64,000 bases of DNA from Rhizobium pisi. GTDB taxonomy: Bacteria; Pseudomonadota; Alphaproteobacteria; Rhizobiales; Rhizobiaceae. The position numbers and the translations under genes were made by a program. The DNA lies in the NCBI RefSeq assembly GCF_003938655.1, contig NZ_RJJT01000003.1:186001-250000 (forward strand). Direction: 5' to 3'. Below the pieces are notes generated by a model. It had not been told where the DNA came from. It was given only the letters and a program-made list of their open reading frames with translations, and made no database searches. Within the stretch, counting starts at the first letter, position 1, and the number at the start of each line of letters is the position of its first letter. Positions 29,122-38,127 of this stretch are shown here, one piece after another.

Positions 29122-30120
29122 GTGAGTATTTATCAGCGCACCTCCGTGGATGCGGCGCTTTACGTGCTGCGCGATACCAATCGGAAGATGACGGTTACGC
29201 AGAACCACATCACGACGGGCATGCGCGTCGCCAAAGCCAGTGACAACGCCGTCTACTGGTCGATCGCCACCACCGCACGCACCGACAACAAGGCGCTTTC
29301 GGCCGTCCAGGATGCGCTTGGCATGGCGGCCGCCACGATGGGAACGGCCTATACCGGCGTCCAGAATGTCATTGACGTCGTCTCCGAGATCAAGGCCAAG
29401 CTGGTTGCCGCCACCGAAGACGGCATCGACAAGAACAAGATCAACGAAGAGATCAAGCAGCTGCAGGAGCAACTGCGCAGCGTGTCGGAATCGGCGACCT
29501 TCAACAGCGACAATTGGGTGATCCTCAACGACGACGCGACGCCGACGCAGCCGCGCCAGATCCCGGCCTCCTTCATCCGCAATTCCGACGGAACGGTCTC
29601 TGTGGGCATGCTGAGCTACCATATCGACACGACGCCGGTCGGGGCCACATCCTCCAAGGATGCGCGCTATCTGATCGACGACCGCGCCACGGGGTCTGGC
29701 GAATATGGTGTGCTGACATCGGCCTATTTCGCCACCGAACTCGGCGCCTCGCAGGACTACGTGCTGATGACGAGCAAGAACGGCACCACGACAGGCCAGG
29801 TGGTGATCTCGGTGGCATCAGGCATGACGAAGGGCCAGATCGGCCAGATGATCAGCGTCGTCGATGCGGCGCTGTCACAGCTGACAACGGTCGGTTCGGC
29901 CTTCGGTGCGCTGGAAAGGCGCATCAACCTGCAGAACGACTTCGCCACCAAACTGCACGACAACATCACCGCCGGCATTGGCCGGCTCGTCGATGCCGAT
30001 ATGGAGGAGGAGTCCAGCAAGCTCAAGGCGCAGCAGACGCAGCAGCAACTCGGCCTGCAATCGCTCAACATCGCCAACGCCTCGTACGACACGGTCAGGC
30101 AGCTGTTCCAGAATTTCTAA
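29122..30120 (+). CDS. Flagellin
   Basis: A 332-residue flagellin. The N-terminal D0/D1 domain (about 1-140) carries ALYVLRDTNRKMTVTQNHITTGMRVAKASDNAVYWSIA; the C-terminal D1/D0 domain (about 255-332) has RINLQNDFATKLHDNITAGIGRLVDADMEEES and LGLQSLNIANASYDTVRQLFQ. The variable centre is moderate in size. Flagellin forms the filament after secretion through the flagellar type III apparatus. GTG 29122 is the likely start, with GGAG nine bases upstream; a preceding Cys-rich extension is not flagellin-like. No other flagellar gene lies nearby. R. leguminosarum has such an isolated flagellin, flaD, but I cannot confirm orthology. Confidence 0.9.
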   Translation: MSIYQRTSVDAALYVLRDTNRKMTVTQNHITTGMRVAKASDNAVYWSIATTARTDNKALSAVQDALGMAAATMGTAYTGVQNVIDVVSEIKAKLVAATEDGIDKNKINEEIKQLQEQLRSVSESATFNSDNWVILNDDATPTQPRQIPASFIRNSDGTVSVGMLSYHIDTTPVGATSSKDARYLIDDRATGSGEYGVLTSAYFATELGASQDYVLMTSKNGTTTGQVVISVASGMTKGQIGQMISVVDAALSQLTTVGSAFGALERRINLQNDFATKLHDNITAGIGRLVDADMEEESSKLKAQQTQQQLGLQSLNIANASYDTVRQLFQNF

Positions 30121-30142
30121 CCTTCGATCACCCAGCCCCCCA

Positions 30143-30240
30143 CCCTCGTGGTTCGAGACGGCTCCCGGTTCGTCACCGCAATCGATTCACTGGATCGATT
30201 GCTCCGCTCCGCGGACCGTTCCTCACCCTCACCATAAGGG
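30143..30240. repeat. Decayed palindromic intergenic repeat
   Basis: The ends CCCTCGTGGT (30143-30152) and ACCATAAGGG (30231-30240) are diverged inverted copies. Inside lies a perfect 9-base inverted repeat, GCAATCGAT-N7-ATCGATTGC (30178-30202). The arrangement resembles the palindromic repeats scattered between rhizobial genes. The 306-base gap it sits in holds no gene. Confidence 0.5.
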
Positions 30241-30426
30241 CGGATCGTCGCTCTTTGCCGGCGCGCGAGCCCCGCCGATCCACTAAAACTGGTGATATCA
30301 GCGCATTGCTGCAACATGGCTGCTGTTTTGGCGCCTAAAATTCCCCTATCAAGAGAACATCTTCATTTTCTTGCCGTAATCCTTGCCATTTGCTCGCATC
30401 AGTTTTGAACGGAGACCGTCCTGTCC

Positions 30427-31092
30427 ATGATCAAGAAATTCGTACTTCTGGCTGTCGTAGCAAGCTATCTCAGCGCCTGCACGACGACCGATCCCTATAC
30501 CGGTGAGCAGAAGGTTTCCAATACCGCGGGCGGCGCGGCGCTCGGCGCGCTCGGCGGCGCCCTCGTCGGTGTGGCCGTCGGCGGCGGCGGGCACGGCAAG
30601 CGCAATGCGGCGCTGATCGGCGCCGGCATCGGGGCTCTGGCCGGCGGCGCGATCGGCAACTACATGGACCAGCAGGAAGCCGAGCTTCGCGCCCAGCTCG
30701 AAGGCACCGGCATTTCGGTGACCCGCAACGGCGACAACATCATTCTCAACATGCCCTCGAACATCACCTTCGACGTCGACCAGGATGCGGTGAAGCCGGG
30801 CTTCTATCCGACGCTGAATTCGGTGGCGATCGTGCTGCGCAAGTTCAATCGCACGCTGATCGACGTCAACGGCCATACGGATTCGACCGGCAGCCTGCAG
30901 CACAATCAGGACCTGTCGCAGCGCCGCGCGCTTTCGGTTGCCGATTATCTCGGCGGCCAGGGCATCGACCAGCGCCGCGTCTCGGCCGTCGGCTTCGGCC
31001 CGTCCCAGCCCGTCGCCTCCAATGCGAGCGAAGCCGGCCGCGCCCAGAACCGCCGCGTCGAGATCCAGATCGCTCCGATCACGCAGGGCTGA
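30427..31092 (+). CDS. OmpA-family outer-membrane lipoprotein
   Basis: A 221-residue lipoprotein. The signal peptide ends in the lipobox LSAC, so Cys18 is lipidated. A glycine-zipper region (about 35-80, GGAALGALGGALVG and GAGIGALAGGAIGNYMD) follows, then an OmpA-type peptidoglycan-binding domain (about 100-218) with NITFDVDQDAVKP, VNGHTDSTGS, NQDLSQRRALSVADYL and the closing NRRVEIQIAP. It resembles the YiaD/YidX group and probably anchors the outer membrane to the cell wall. A strong bidirectional terminator follows. Confidence 0.92.
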   Translation: MIKKFVLLAVVASYLSACTTTDPYTGEQKVSNTAGGAALGALGGALVGVAVGGGGHGKRNAALIGAGIGALAGGAIGNYMDQQEAELRAQLEGTGISVTRNGDNIILNMPSNITFDVDQDAVKPGFYPTLNSVAIVLRKFNRTLIDVNGHTDSTGSLQHNQDLSQRRALSVADYLGGQGIDQRRVSAVGFGPSQPVASNASEAGRAQNRRVEIQIAPITQG

Positions 31093-31113
31093 TCCCACGC
31101 TTTTCCAGACGAC

Positions 31114-31159
31114 AAAAAGGCCGGGTCATTGCCCGACCGGGTCATTGCCCGGCCTTTTT
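31114..31159. terminator. Bidirectional terminator between OmpA lipoprotein and DUF2000 gene
   Basis: A 12-base stem (AAAAAGGCCGGG with CCCGGCCTTTTT) gives T runs on both strands. It lies 21 bases after the lipoprotein stop and 16 bases after the stop of the convergent DUF2000 gene. The loop contains a near-duplication of CCGGGTCATTGCCCG. Confidence 0.85.
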
Positions 31160-31175
31160 CATCTCCAGCATTCCA

Positions 31176-31583
31176 TCAGTGCTGCATCGTCGCACCCTTG
31201 GTGATCTTGTCGACGATTTTCTTTTCGGCGCGCAGCGCAATGCCGACGACCTTGGCGTCTTCGGGCGTATACTCGGCAAAGACGGCGCGGTTGGCCGTGT
31301 CGTGGCCGGTTGCAAACATCTCCTCGATGAAGAGCGATGCGGTGACATCGCGTTCCAGCGTGCGGCGATGAATGGTCGATATCGTCGCCTCGTCGGCGGA
31401 AAGCACGATGATCGGCTGGATCGACAGCGGATTGTAGAGATTTCCGGCGCGGTCCCTGTAGGGTTCGCCGATGATTTCGGGATGGCTGCCGGCAATCCCC
31501 GTCATCAGGAAGGCCGTGACGTTCAGCTTCTGCCAGCCGGCAAGATTGTTTCGCAGGACGACGGCAATTTTGGTATCAAACAT
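31176..31583 (-). CDS. DUF2000 family protein
   Basis: A 135-residue protein matching DUF2000. It begins MFDTKIAVVLRNNLAGWQKLNVTAFLMTGIAG and continues with GEPYRDRAGNLYNPLSIQPIIVLSA and ATGHDTANRAVFA. Structures of this family resemble peptidyl-tRNA hydrolase 2, but no function is established. I start at the ATG at 31583; an in-frame ATG five codons upstream is possible. It is divergent from an AraC regulator whose start lies only 35 bases away, so the two may be functionally linked. Confidence 0.82.
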   Translation of the reverse strand: MFDTKIAVVLRNNLAGWQKLNVTAFLMTGIAGSHPEIIGEPYRDRAGNLYNPLSIQPIIVLSADEATISTIHRRTLERDVTASLFIEEMFATGHDTANRAVFAEYTPEDAKVVGIALRAEKKIVDKITKGATMQH

Positions 31584-31618
31584 CGGACGGTCTTTCACCT
31601 CTCAACGGGACATGAAGT

Positions 31619-32527
31619 TTGAGCCAGGATCTACATCCGCAGGTCTTCGAAGGTCTTGAACGTTTGTGCGCGGCGCCATCGGGCAACGGCATCCTGACGG
31701 CGCCTGCCTTTCCCGGCATCGAGCGCATCGGAGCGCAGTTCTCGGGCAATGCCTTCGAGCCGCACCGGCATGATACCTATGCGCTCGGCGTGACGCTGAA
31801 GGGCGTGCAGACCTTTCGCTATCGCGGCGAGCGGCGTTTCAGCCTGCCCGGGCAGGTGATCGTGCTGCATCCCGACGAGGAGCATGACGGCGGGGCGGGG
31901 ACCGAGGACGGTCTGCAATACCGGATGCTCTATCTCGAGCCATCGCTGCTTCTCGAATGCCTGGAGGCGGACGGTGTCGGCCTGCCTTTCGTCGACGAGC
32001 CCGTCATCGGCGATCCCGCGCTGGCGGCTGTGCTGCTGGCAGCACTCGGCGAACTCGACCGCGAGCTGGACGAGCTTTTCGTCGACGATTTCGTCAGCCG
32101 GGTGACCGGCGGGCTGTCACGGCATGTGCGCTTGCCGCGCCGGCCTCTCGGCGGCGTCGCCTGGCGACAGGCGCGGGCGGCGCGGGATTATCTCGAAGCG
32201 CATGCAACGCGGGCGGTGCGTTCAGGCGAACTGGAGGCGGTGACGGGGCTCGACCGTTTCGCACTGTCGCGGCACTTTCGGGCAGCCTTTGCCACCAGCC
32301 CGCACCGTTACCTGCTGATGCGGCGGCTGCAGCAAGCGCGCGCGATGATCGGCGCGGGCGAGGGTATATCAGATGTGGCGGCGGCAACCGGCTTTGCCGA
32401 CCAGAGCCATCTCAACCGGCATTTCAAGAAAGCCTACGGCATGACACCCGGCCAATGGGCAACCCTCGCGCATAAGCCTGAAAACCGGAAGCGAATTTCA
32501 GGATTACGCGCCGATTCAAAGCGATAG
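31619..32527 (+). CDS. AraC family transcriptional regulator
   Basis: A 302-residue regulator. The N-terminal cupin-like sensing domain (about 30-170) includes FEPHRHDTYALGVTLKGVQTFRYRGE and LPGQVIVLHPDEEHDG. The C-terminal AraC domain (about 185-287) has two helix-turn-helix units, SGELEAVTGLDRFALSRHFRAAF and ISDVAAATGFADQSHLNRHFKKAYGMTPGQW. Initiation is probably at TTG 31619: an ATG seven bases upstream is out of frame and ends quickly. It likely controls the divergent DUF2000 gene as well as itself. Confidence 0.88.
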   Translation: MSQDLHPQVFEGLERLCAAPSGNGILTAPAFPGIERIGAQFSGNAFEPHRHDTYALGVTLKGVQTFRYRGERRFSLPGQVIVLHPDEEHDGGAGTEDGLQYRMLYLEPSLLLECLEADGVGLPFVDEPVIGDPALAAVLLAALGELDRELDELFVDDFVSRVTGGLSRHVRLPRRPLGGVAWRQARAARDYLEAHATRAVRSGELEAVTGLDRFALSRHFRAAFATSPHRYLLMRRLQQARAMIGAGEGISDVAAATGFADQSHLNRHFKKAYGMTPGQWATLAHKPENRKRISGLRADSKR

Positions 32528-32594
32528 CTTAGCTGTATCTTGGAGTTATGCCGGCATCCTTCAGTGCGTCGGCACCCAAGAGATTGGACCGGCC

Positions 32595-32906
32595 CTAGAA
32601 CAAGGCGAAGAGGTCGCGCCGACCGTCTACCACCCGTACGATCTCAACCGTATGAATATCACCCTCGTCAGTGTCAGGCCTGGCTTCGTAAAGGATGACA
32701 TAAGGGGTTTCGACAAGCATCCGCGCGCTCTGGAAGATTTCCGGATGGCGTTCGCCAAGGCGGGGATGCTCGATCAGCATTTCCGCCTTGTGCCGGAAAT
32801 TGGCAAAATACCGCTCCGCGCTTCGTGGCTGGTCTTTACCGATATCGACGTAGATTTTCTTGACGTCGGCCCGGGCCTGAGGTGTCCAAACAAGTCTAGC
32901 GGGCAT
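32595..32906 (-). CDS. parE: ParE/RelE-superfamily toxin
   Basis: A 103-residue toxin of the ParE/RelE fold. Its order of elements, RLVWTPQARADVKKIYVDIGKD, SAERYFANFRHKAEMLIEHPRLGERHPEI, YVILYEA and VEIVRVVDGRRD, matches ParE-type gyrase inhibitors better than ribosome-dependent RelE, but the distinction from sequence alone is not firm. The start ATG (32904-32906) lies inside the end of the antitoxin gene, an 11-base overlap that couples their translation. Confidence 0.87.
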   Translation of the reverse strand: MPARLVWTPQARADVKKIYVDIGKDQPRSAERYFANFRHKAEMLIEHPRLGERHPEIFQSARMLVETPYVILYEARPDTDEGDIHTVEIVRVVDGRRDLFALF

Positions 32907-33174
32907 GGGTCGCGATAGGCAGTTCTTGGCGCGCCTCGTCCAGGGCGGTATCAAAATCCACATCCACGGCAGGGCCGCTGGCCTTGCCTTCATTCCACAT
33001 GGCTTGCAGCTTGGCGATGTCCTCGCGCTTCTGCATCCACTTGGCCGACCAGTCGCGCATGGCTTCGCGGACGACCTCGCTTCCGCTGGCATAAGCTCCG
33101 CTCTGCACGGCATCGCGTAACAGCGCTGCATGCTGCGGCGTCATTGAAATGCTGACTTTTTCAACATTGGACAT
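32896..33174 (-). CDS. parD: ParD-type ribbon-helix-helix antitoxin
   Basis: A 92-residue antitoxin. The N-terminal ribbon-helix-helix (about 1-45) reads VEKVSISMTPQHAALLRDAVQSGAYASGSEVVREAMRDW, the ParD/CC2985 signature. The acidic C-terminal tail is the toxin-binding segment. GGAG upstream supports the ATG at 33174. It should repress its own promoter through the palindrome at 33196-33218. Confidence 0.88.
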   Translation of the reverse strand: MSNVEKVSISMTPQHAALLRDAVQSGAYASGSEVVREAMRDWSAKWMQKREDIAKLQAMWNEGKASGPAVDVDFDTALDEARQELPIATHAR

Positions 33175-33195
33175 GGGTTCAACTCCATCTACCCT

Positions 33196-33218
33196 TTGGT
33201 GGTAATTATTACTACCAA
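33196..33218 (-). promoter_or_regulatory. Autoregulatory operator of the ParDE module
   Basis: Two 11-base arms (33196-33206 and 33208-33218) pair around one central base with a single mismatch; the core is GGTGGTAAT-T-ATTACTACC. It lies 22 bases upstream of the parD start and overlaps an A/T-rich stretch that could hold the -10 element. Confidence 0.7.
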
Positions 33219-33285
33219 CTGCCGGCGGCGGCAAGAATTCTCAGAGGACGGGAATGCTCAATTGCGATCTGCGCGCCTTTGGCGT

Positions 33286-34380
33286 TTAAGCGGGATTTTC
33301 CGCAAGGCCGGAGCGGCGGGCGATGAAGCGGGCGAGTGTCGGGCCGATCAGTAGAATGACAAGGAAGCGGCCGGTCTGCATTGCCATCACGAAGGGTACG
33401 TCGACATTGCTTGACGCGGCGATGATCGCGACGGAATCGGCGCCGCCGGGGCTGGTGGCGAGATAGGCGGTCAGCGGATCGATGCCGGCGAAGACGTGAA
33501 GTGCCGCCGCCATGCAGCCGCAGAGCGCCATCAGCAGCACGAGGCAGGCCGATACCCGCGGTAGGGCGCGCGCCACATGCTTGAGGATCGAGCGGGTGAA
33601 GCGCAGGCCGATGCTCCAGCCGACGAGCGCATAGGCGACGGCGAGCAGCCGCATCGGCAGCTCGATCTTCAAGAGGCCGATGCCCTGCAGGAAGGCGCCG
33701 AGAAAAAGCGGCACGATGATCATGCCGCCCTGGATGCGCAGGCGGCGCACGCCATAGGCGCAAAAGCCGGCAAAGACGATGGTCGCCGCAAAGGCCGGCC
33801 AGTCGACCGTGGGAAAGAGGACAAGCGGCGGCGGCTCAGTGCCGTCGGCCGCTACCCAGAGGCGCGAGATCACCGAAGCGCCGACGGCGACGAAGACGAC
33901 GCGCAGATACTGCATGAAGGCGACGAGCCGGGCATCGGCGCCGTAGGCTTCCGACATGATGACCATGGCGGAGGCAGCACCCGGCGAGGAGCCCCAGACA
34001 GCGGTCGTTCCCGGCAGCACCTGCCAGCGCGTCAGGAGCCAGCCGAGGCCGGTGGCGATGGCGATGACGGAGAAGACGAACAGCAGGAAGAGCGGCACGT
34101 CCTTCGCCATGACGCCGAGAATATCGGGGGTGATGGTGCGCGCCATCATGAGGCCGACGAGGACCTGGCCGAGCTGCAGCGGCCAGAGCGGCACGCGAAG
34201 CTTTCCCTTACCGACGGTCAGCGCCAACAGGATGGCGGCGACCATCGGCCCGATCAGCAGCGAGGCGGGTAGGGCGAAGAGTTCGAGGAAGACGGTGAGG
34301 GCGGTGGAGAGTGCAAGCAGCAGTGCCCATTTCGGCAGGCCCGCGTCGCGCAGCAGGCGGCGTGCGTCGCTGAATGACAT
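33286..34380 (-). CDS. AbrB-type membrane protein (duplicated AbrB transmembrane domain)
   Basis: A 364-residue inner-membrane protein with about ten hydrophobic segments in two similar halves. Signatures are SLLIGPMVAAIL in the first and ATSPGGADSVAIIAA in the second, with WGSSPGAASAMVIMSEAYGADARLVAFMQYLRV between. The family is often mislabelled as AbrB regulator or ammonia monooxygenase; it is a transporter-like protein of unknown substrate. I start at ATG 34380 because the preceding 29 residues look non-coding. It is not obviously coupled to either neighbour. Confidence 0.82.
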   Translation of the reverse strand: MSFSDARRLLRDAGLPKWALLLALSTALTVFLELFALPASLLIGPMVAAILLALTVGKGKLRVPLWPLQLGQVLVGLMMARTITPDILGVMAKDVPLFLLFVFSVIAIATGLGWLLTRWQVLPGTTAVWGSSPGAASAMVIMSEAYGADARLVAFMQYLRVVFVAVGASVISRLWVAADGTEPPPLVLFPTVDWPAFAATIVFAGFCAYGVRRLRIQGGMIIVPLFLGAFLQGIGLLKIELPMRLLAVAYALVGWSIGLRFTRSILKHVARALPRVSACLVLLMALCGCMAAALHVFAGIDPLTAYLATSPGGADSVAIIAASSNVDVPFVMAMQTGRFLVILLIGPTLARFIARRSGLAENPA

Positions 34381-34592
34381 GATCCCCGTATCTTTCCTGG
34401 CCGGTGCCAAGCCCTGAGGCTGGAGATGGGAGGACGCTCCGGCATGACGAAGAGAGACCGGCCGCAAGGGCCGGCTGGCGCGGTTTCGGTATAGGCGGGT
34501 GCGGCGAGCGCGGTCAATTGCGAAATCTGGCTTCCCGGCGGCCTGTCATGCGAATTTGATTCAAGCGGCCGCTTCAAGTCGTTGTTTTCTCA

Positions 34593-35495
34593 TCAGAGGC
34601 GCGCATGGCTGGCGAGGAAATCGAGCAGGGCTCGCACGCGCGCCGGAAGCGGACCGCCCTGGCCCATATAGAGGGCGTAAAATTCCTCGAGGTCGCCGGG
34701 ATTGGCCTCTTCCAGCACCGTCACCAGCCGGCCGGCATCGATATCGGCGCGCACGGTGAAGTCGGCAAGACGGGCGAGGCCGGCGCCTGATAAAGCGAGG
34801 TGGCGCATGGCTTCGCCGTCTGCGACCTGCACGCCCGGCGTGATCGGCACCGTCACCGTTTCGCCGTCCTCGCGCATCGGCCAGCCCTCGACGGCGCGGG
34901 CATAGGAAAAGCCGATGCGGCAATGGCGGCGGAGGTCGGCGAGCGTGCGCGGCTCGCCGTGACGTTTGAGATAATCGGGCGAGGCGACGATGCGCTTGCC
35001 GGTGGCGCCGAGCTTGCGGGCGATCAGGCTGGAGTTCTTCAAGGGGCCAGCGCGGATCGCAACGTCGGCGCGCTCCTCCATCAGGTCGACGATCCTGTCG
35101 GTGTGGGAAATATCGAGCGTCACGGCGGGATGAAGCGCCATGAAGGCGGGCACGAGCGGCGCCAGCACATGATTGCCGAAGGAGCCGCTGGTGTTGATGC
35201 GGATGCGCCCAGAAGCCTGTTCGCCCGATGATGCCTGCCGTTCGGCCTCGGCGATATCGGCGAGGATGGCGATGCTGCGCTCATAGAAGGCGCAGCCTTC
35301 CGGCGTCAGCTGCAGCTTGCGGGTCGAGCGATTGACAAGGCGGGCGCCGAGGCGCACCTCCAATCGGGCAACGAGCTTGCTGACGGCCGACGGCGTCATG
35401 CGCCGGGCTGTCGCGGCCGCGGAGAAGCCGCCGCGCTCGACCACGCTGACGAAGACTTCCATTTCCCCGGAACGGTTGATGTCCTGACGACTCAT
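34593..35495 (-). CDS. LysR family transcriptional regulator
   Basis: A 300-residue LysR regulator. The N-terminal winged helix-turn-helix (about 10-70) reads EMEVFVSVVERGGFSAAATARRMTPSAVSKLVARLEVRLGARLVNRSTRKLQLTPEG. The C-terminal inducer domain (about 95-295) includes GRIRINTSGSFGNHVLAPL. It belongs to the CrgA/DmlR-like group. It is divergent from an aldo/keto reductase gene (92 bases between starts), which is its probable target. The inducer is unknown. Confidence 0.9.
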   Translation of the reverse strand: MSRQDINRSGEMEVFVSVVERGGFSAAATARRMTPSAVSKLVARLEVRLGARLVNRSTRKLQLTPEGCAFYERSIAILADIAEAERQASSGEQASGRIRINTSGSFGNHVLAPLVPAFMALHPAVTLDISHTDRIVDLMEERADVAIRAGPLKNSSLIARKLGATGKRIVASPDYLKRHGEPRTLADLRRHCRIGFSYARAVEGWPMREDGETVTVPITPGVQVADGEAMRHLALSGAGLARLADFTVRADIDAGRLVTVLEEANPGDLEEFYALYMGQGGPLPARVRALLDFLASHARL

Positions 35496-35587
35496 GATGA
35501 ATTCAAGTCACAGATGATTTGCTTTCAGGCAATCTATATCAACGATGGCGTCGGGTCTATCTCAGAGGAAATAAAGGAGACAGAGCC

Positions 35588-36622
35588 ATGGAATATAGAA
35601 ATCTCGGCGCATCCGGCCTCAGAGTGCCGGTCTTGGGCTTCGGCGCGGGCACGTTCGGCGGCAGTGGCCCGCTGTTCGGCGCCTGGGGCAATACCGAAGG
35701 GGAGGAGGCGCGGCGGCTCGTCGATATCTGCCTCGAGGCCGGCGTCAATCTCTTCGATACGGCTGACGTCTATTCGGCCGGCGCCTCCGAAGAGGTGCTT
35801 GGCCAGGCGATCCGCGGCCGGCGCGATGTCGTGCTGATTTCGACGAAAACAGCGCTGCCGATGGGCGAGGGGCCGCAGGATTGGGGCTCGTCGCGGGCGC
35901 GGCTGATCCGGGCGACGGAGGATGCGCTACGCCGGCTCGGCACCGATTATATCGACCTGCTGCAACTCCATGCTTTCGATGCCTCGACGCCGGTCGAGGA
36001 GGTGCTGTCGACACTCGACGGCCTCGTTGCCTCAGGCAAGATCCGCTATGTCGGCGTTTCCAATTTTGCCGGCTGGGAATTGATGAAGTCGCTCGCCGCC
36101 GCCGAGCGTCATGGTTATCCGCGTTATGTCGCCCATCAGGTCTATTACTCGCTGGCAGGGCGCGACTACGAATGGGAGCTGATGCCGCTCGGCGCCGACC
36201 AGGGTGTGGGCGCCGTCGTCTGGAGCCCGCTTGCCTGGGGACGGTTGACCGGCAAGATCCGTCGCGGCGAGCCGCTGCCCAAGGCAAGCCGGCTGCATGA
36301 GACGGCGCAATATGGCCCGCCCGTCGATGACGAGAAGCTGTTCGACATCGTCGAGGTGCTCGACGCCATTGCGGCGGAGACCGGCAGGACCGTGCCGCAG
36401 ATCGCCATCAACTGGCTGCTCGGCCGGCCGACGGTGTCGAGCGTCATCATCGGGGCGCGCAACGAGGAACAACTGCGGCAAAACCTCGATGCGGTCGGCT
36501 GGAGCCTGTCGAAAGACCAGATCGAAAGGCTCGATGCCGTCAGCGCGGTCACGGCGCCCTATCCCTATTTCCCTTATCGGCGACAGGAGGGCTTCGCGCG
36601 GCTCAATCCGCCGATTGTCTGA
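35588..36622 (+). CDS. Aldo/keto reductase
   Basis: A 344-residue NADPH-dependent TIM-barrel oxidoreductase. Catalytic residues are visible in order: Asp and Tyr in LFDTADVYSAG, Lys in ISTKTALP, and His in LLQLHAFDAST. The C-terminal cofactor segment is VSSVIIGARNEEQLRQNLDAVGW. It resembles the voltage-gated-channel beta-subunit/YajO group. AAAGGAG before ATG 35588 sets the start. The substrate is not predictable; the divergent LysR gene suggests inducible expression. Confidence 0.9.
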   Translation: MEYRNLGASGLRVPVLGFGAGTFGGSGPLFGAWGNTEGEEARRLVDICLEAGVNLFDTADVYSAGASEEVLGQAIRGRRDVVLISTKTALPMGEGPQDWGSSRARLIRATEDALRRLGTDYIDLLQLHAFDASTPVEEVLSTLDGLVASGKIRYVGVSNFAGWELMKSLAAAERHGYPRYVAHQVYYSLAGRDYEWELMPLGADQGVGAVVWSPLAWGRLTGKIRRGEPLPKASRLHETAQYGPPVDDEKLFDIVEVLDAIAAETGRTVPQIAINWLLGRPTVSSVIIGARNEEQLRQNLDAVGWSLSKDQIERLDAVSAVTAPYPYFPYRRQEGFARLNPPIV

Positions 36623-36676
36623 GCCGGAGTCTTTGCACAGCCGGGGTTGAGGCCGTGCGGCCTCAGTCCCGTCCCG

Positions 36677-37447
36677 TCAATTGAAACTGGATGTCTTCAG
36701 GAATTCCGCGAGACGCTGCGTCTTCGGCCGCACGAACATTTCCTTCGGATCTCCTTCCTCGCAGATCACGCCCTGGTTCATGAAGATCACGCGGGAGGAG
36801 ACCTCGTAGGCGAAGCGCATTTCGTGCGTGACGAGCAGCATGCTCATGCCGTCGGCGGCGAGCCCCTTGATGACCTGCAGGACCTCGCCCACGAGCTCAG
36901 GGTCAAGCGCGGAGGTGACTTCGTCGAACAGCATCAGCCTCGGGTTCATGGCAATGGCGCGGGCGATTGCGACGCGCTGCTGCTGGCCGCCGGAAAGCTG
37001 GCCCGGATAATTATCGGCGCGGGCGGCGAGGCCCACACGGTCGAGCCACTTTTCTGCGACCGCCCGCGCTTCGTCGCGCGGCATCTTCTTGACCTTGACG
37101 AGGCCGAGCATGACGTTGCGGACGGCCGTCATATGCGGAAACAGGTTGAACTGCTGGAAGGCCATGCCGGTCAGCGCCCGCTGGCGGGCGATTTCCTTTT
37201 CGCTCTTGCGTCGGCGCACGCCGCCGGACTGCTCATAGCCGATCTCTTCGCCATCGAGCCGGATGTGGCCGCCCTGGAAGTCCTCCAGCATGTTGATGCA
37301 GCGCAGCATCGTCGTCTTGCCGGAGCCGGAGGAGCCGATGATGGAGATCACCTCTCCCTGCTGCATGGTGCAATCGACGCCCTTCAACACCTCGACGGGG
37401 CCATATTGCTTGTGAAGCCCCTGGATTTCGAGAAGTACCTTGCTCAT
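36677..37447 (-). CDS. Polar amino-acid ABC transporter, ATP-binding protein
   Basis: A 256-residue ATPase with Walker [11 protein letters not shown]-loop [10 protein letters not shown], signature [15 protein letters not shown], Walker [15 protein letters not shown] and H-loop VTHEM. This is the GlnQ/HisP group serving polar amino acids. One unusual feature is the insert [25 protein letters not shown] before the Q-loop. It is the last of four genes transcribed in the order binding protein, permease, permease, ATPase. Confidence 0.93.
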   Translation of the reverse strand: MSKVLLEIQGLHKQYGPVEVLKGVDCTMQQGEVISIIGSSGSGKTTMLRCINMLEDFQGGHIRLDGEEIGYEQSGGVRRRKSEKEIARQRALTGMAFQQFNLFPHMTAVRNVMLGLVKVKKMPRDEARAVAEKWLDRVGLAARADNYPGQLSGGQQQRVAIARAIAMNPRLMLFDEVTSALDPELVGEVLQVIKGLAADGMSMLLVTHEMRFAYEVSSRVIFMNQGVICEEGDPKEMFVRPKTQRLAEFLKTSSFN

Positions 37448-37457
37448 GGTCGAGCCC

Positions 37458-38123
37458 TCACGATGGAACGACCGTCTTGCGCTCGACATATTTGCCGAGG
37501 CGCTCGATGCCGTAATTGATGACGAAGTAGAGAAGCCCCGCGAAGAAATAGAACTGGAGGCTCAGGAAATTGCGCGAGATGATCTCCTGCGTGCGCAGCA
37601 GCAGCTCGGCCACGCCGATGACGGAGAGCAGTGTCGAGGCCTTGACCATTTCGGCTGCTGTATTGACCCAGGCGGGCAGGAACTGGCGCAGCGCCTGCGG
37701 CCAGAGAACATAGGCGAAGGTCTGGCGGAAGGTCAGACCGATCGCCTTGGCCGCTTCGGTCTGGCCCTTGGGGATCGCCTGCAGGCCGCCGCGCACGATC
37801 TCGCCCACATGCGATGAGCAGAAGATCGCAAGGGCGAGCACGCCGGCCTGGAACGGGCCGAGCTCGATGCCAACAGTCGAAAGCACGTAGTAGCTTGCCA
37901 GCACCAGAACCAGCACCGGCGTTCCCCGGATGAAGTCGGTATAAGCCCGCACGATCAGACGCAAAACGCGGTTGCCGTAAACGAGGGCGAGACCGACGAG
38001 CACGCCGAGCAGCGATCCGGCGACGATTGCCAGCGACGAGATCGAGACCGTGACGCCGAGCCCCTTGAGGATCACGAAGCGGGCGATCCAGAGCTGGTCG
38101 AGAAAAGCAGTAAGACCCGTCAT
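37458..38123 (-). CDS. Polar amino-acid ABC transporter permease (second)
   Basis: A 221-residue inner-membrane permease of the HisM/GlnP group with about five membrane segments. The N-terminal [23 protein letters not shown], the [16 protein letters not shown] block and the EAA loop [29 protein letters not shown], which docks on the ATPase, are clear. It starts four bases after the first permease's stop. Confidence 0.92.
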   Translation of the reverse strand: MTGLTAFLDQLWIARFVILKGLGVTVSISSLAIVAGSLLGVLVGLALVYGNRVLRLIVRAYTDFIRGTPVLVLVLASYYVLSTVGIELGPFQAGVLALAIFCSSHVGEIVRGGLQAIPKGQTEAAKAIGLTFRQTFAYVLWPQALRQFLPAWVNTAAEMVKASTLLSVIGVAELLLRTQEIISRNFLSLQFYFFAGLLYFVINYGIERLGKYVERKTVVPS

Positions 38124-38127
38124 GACA

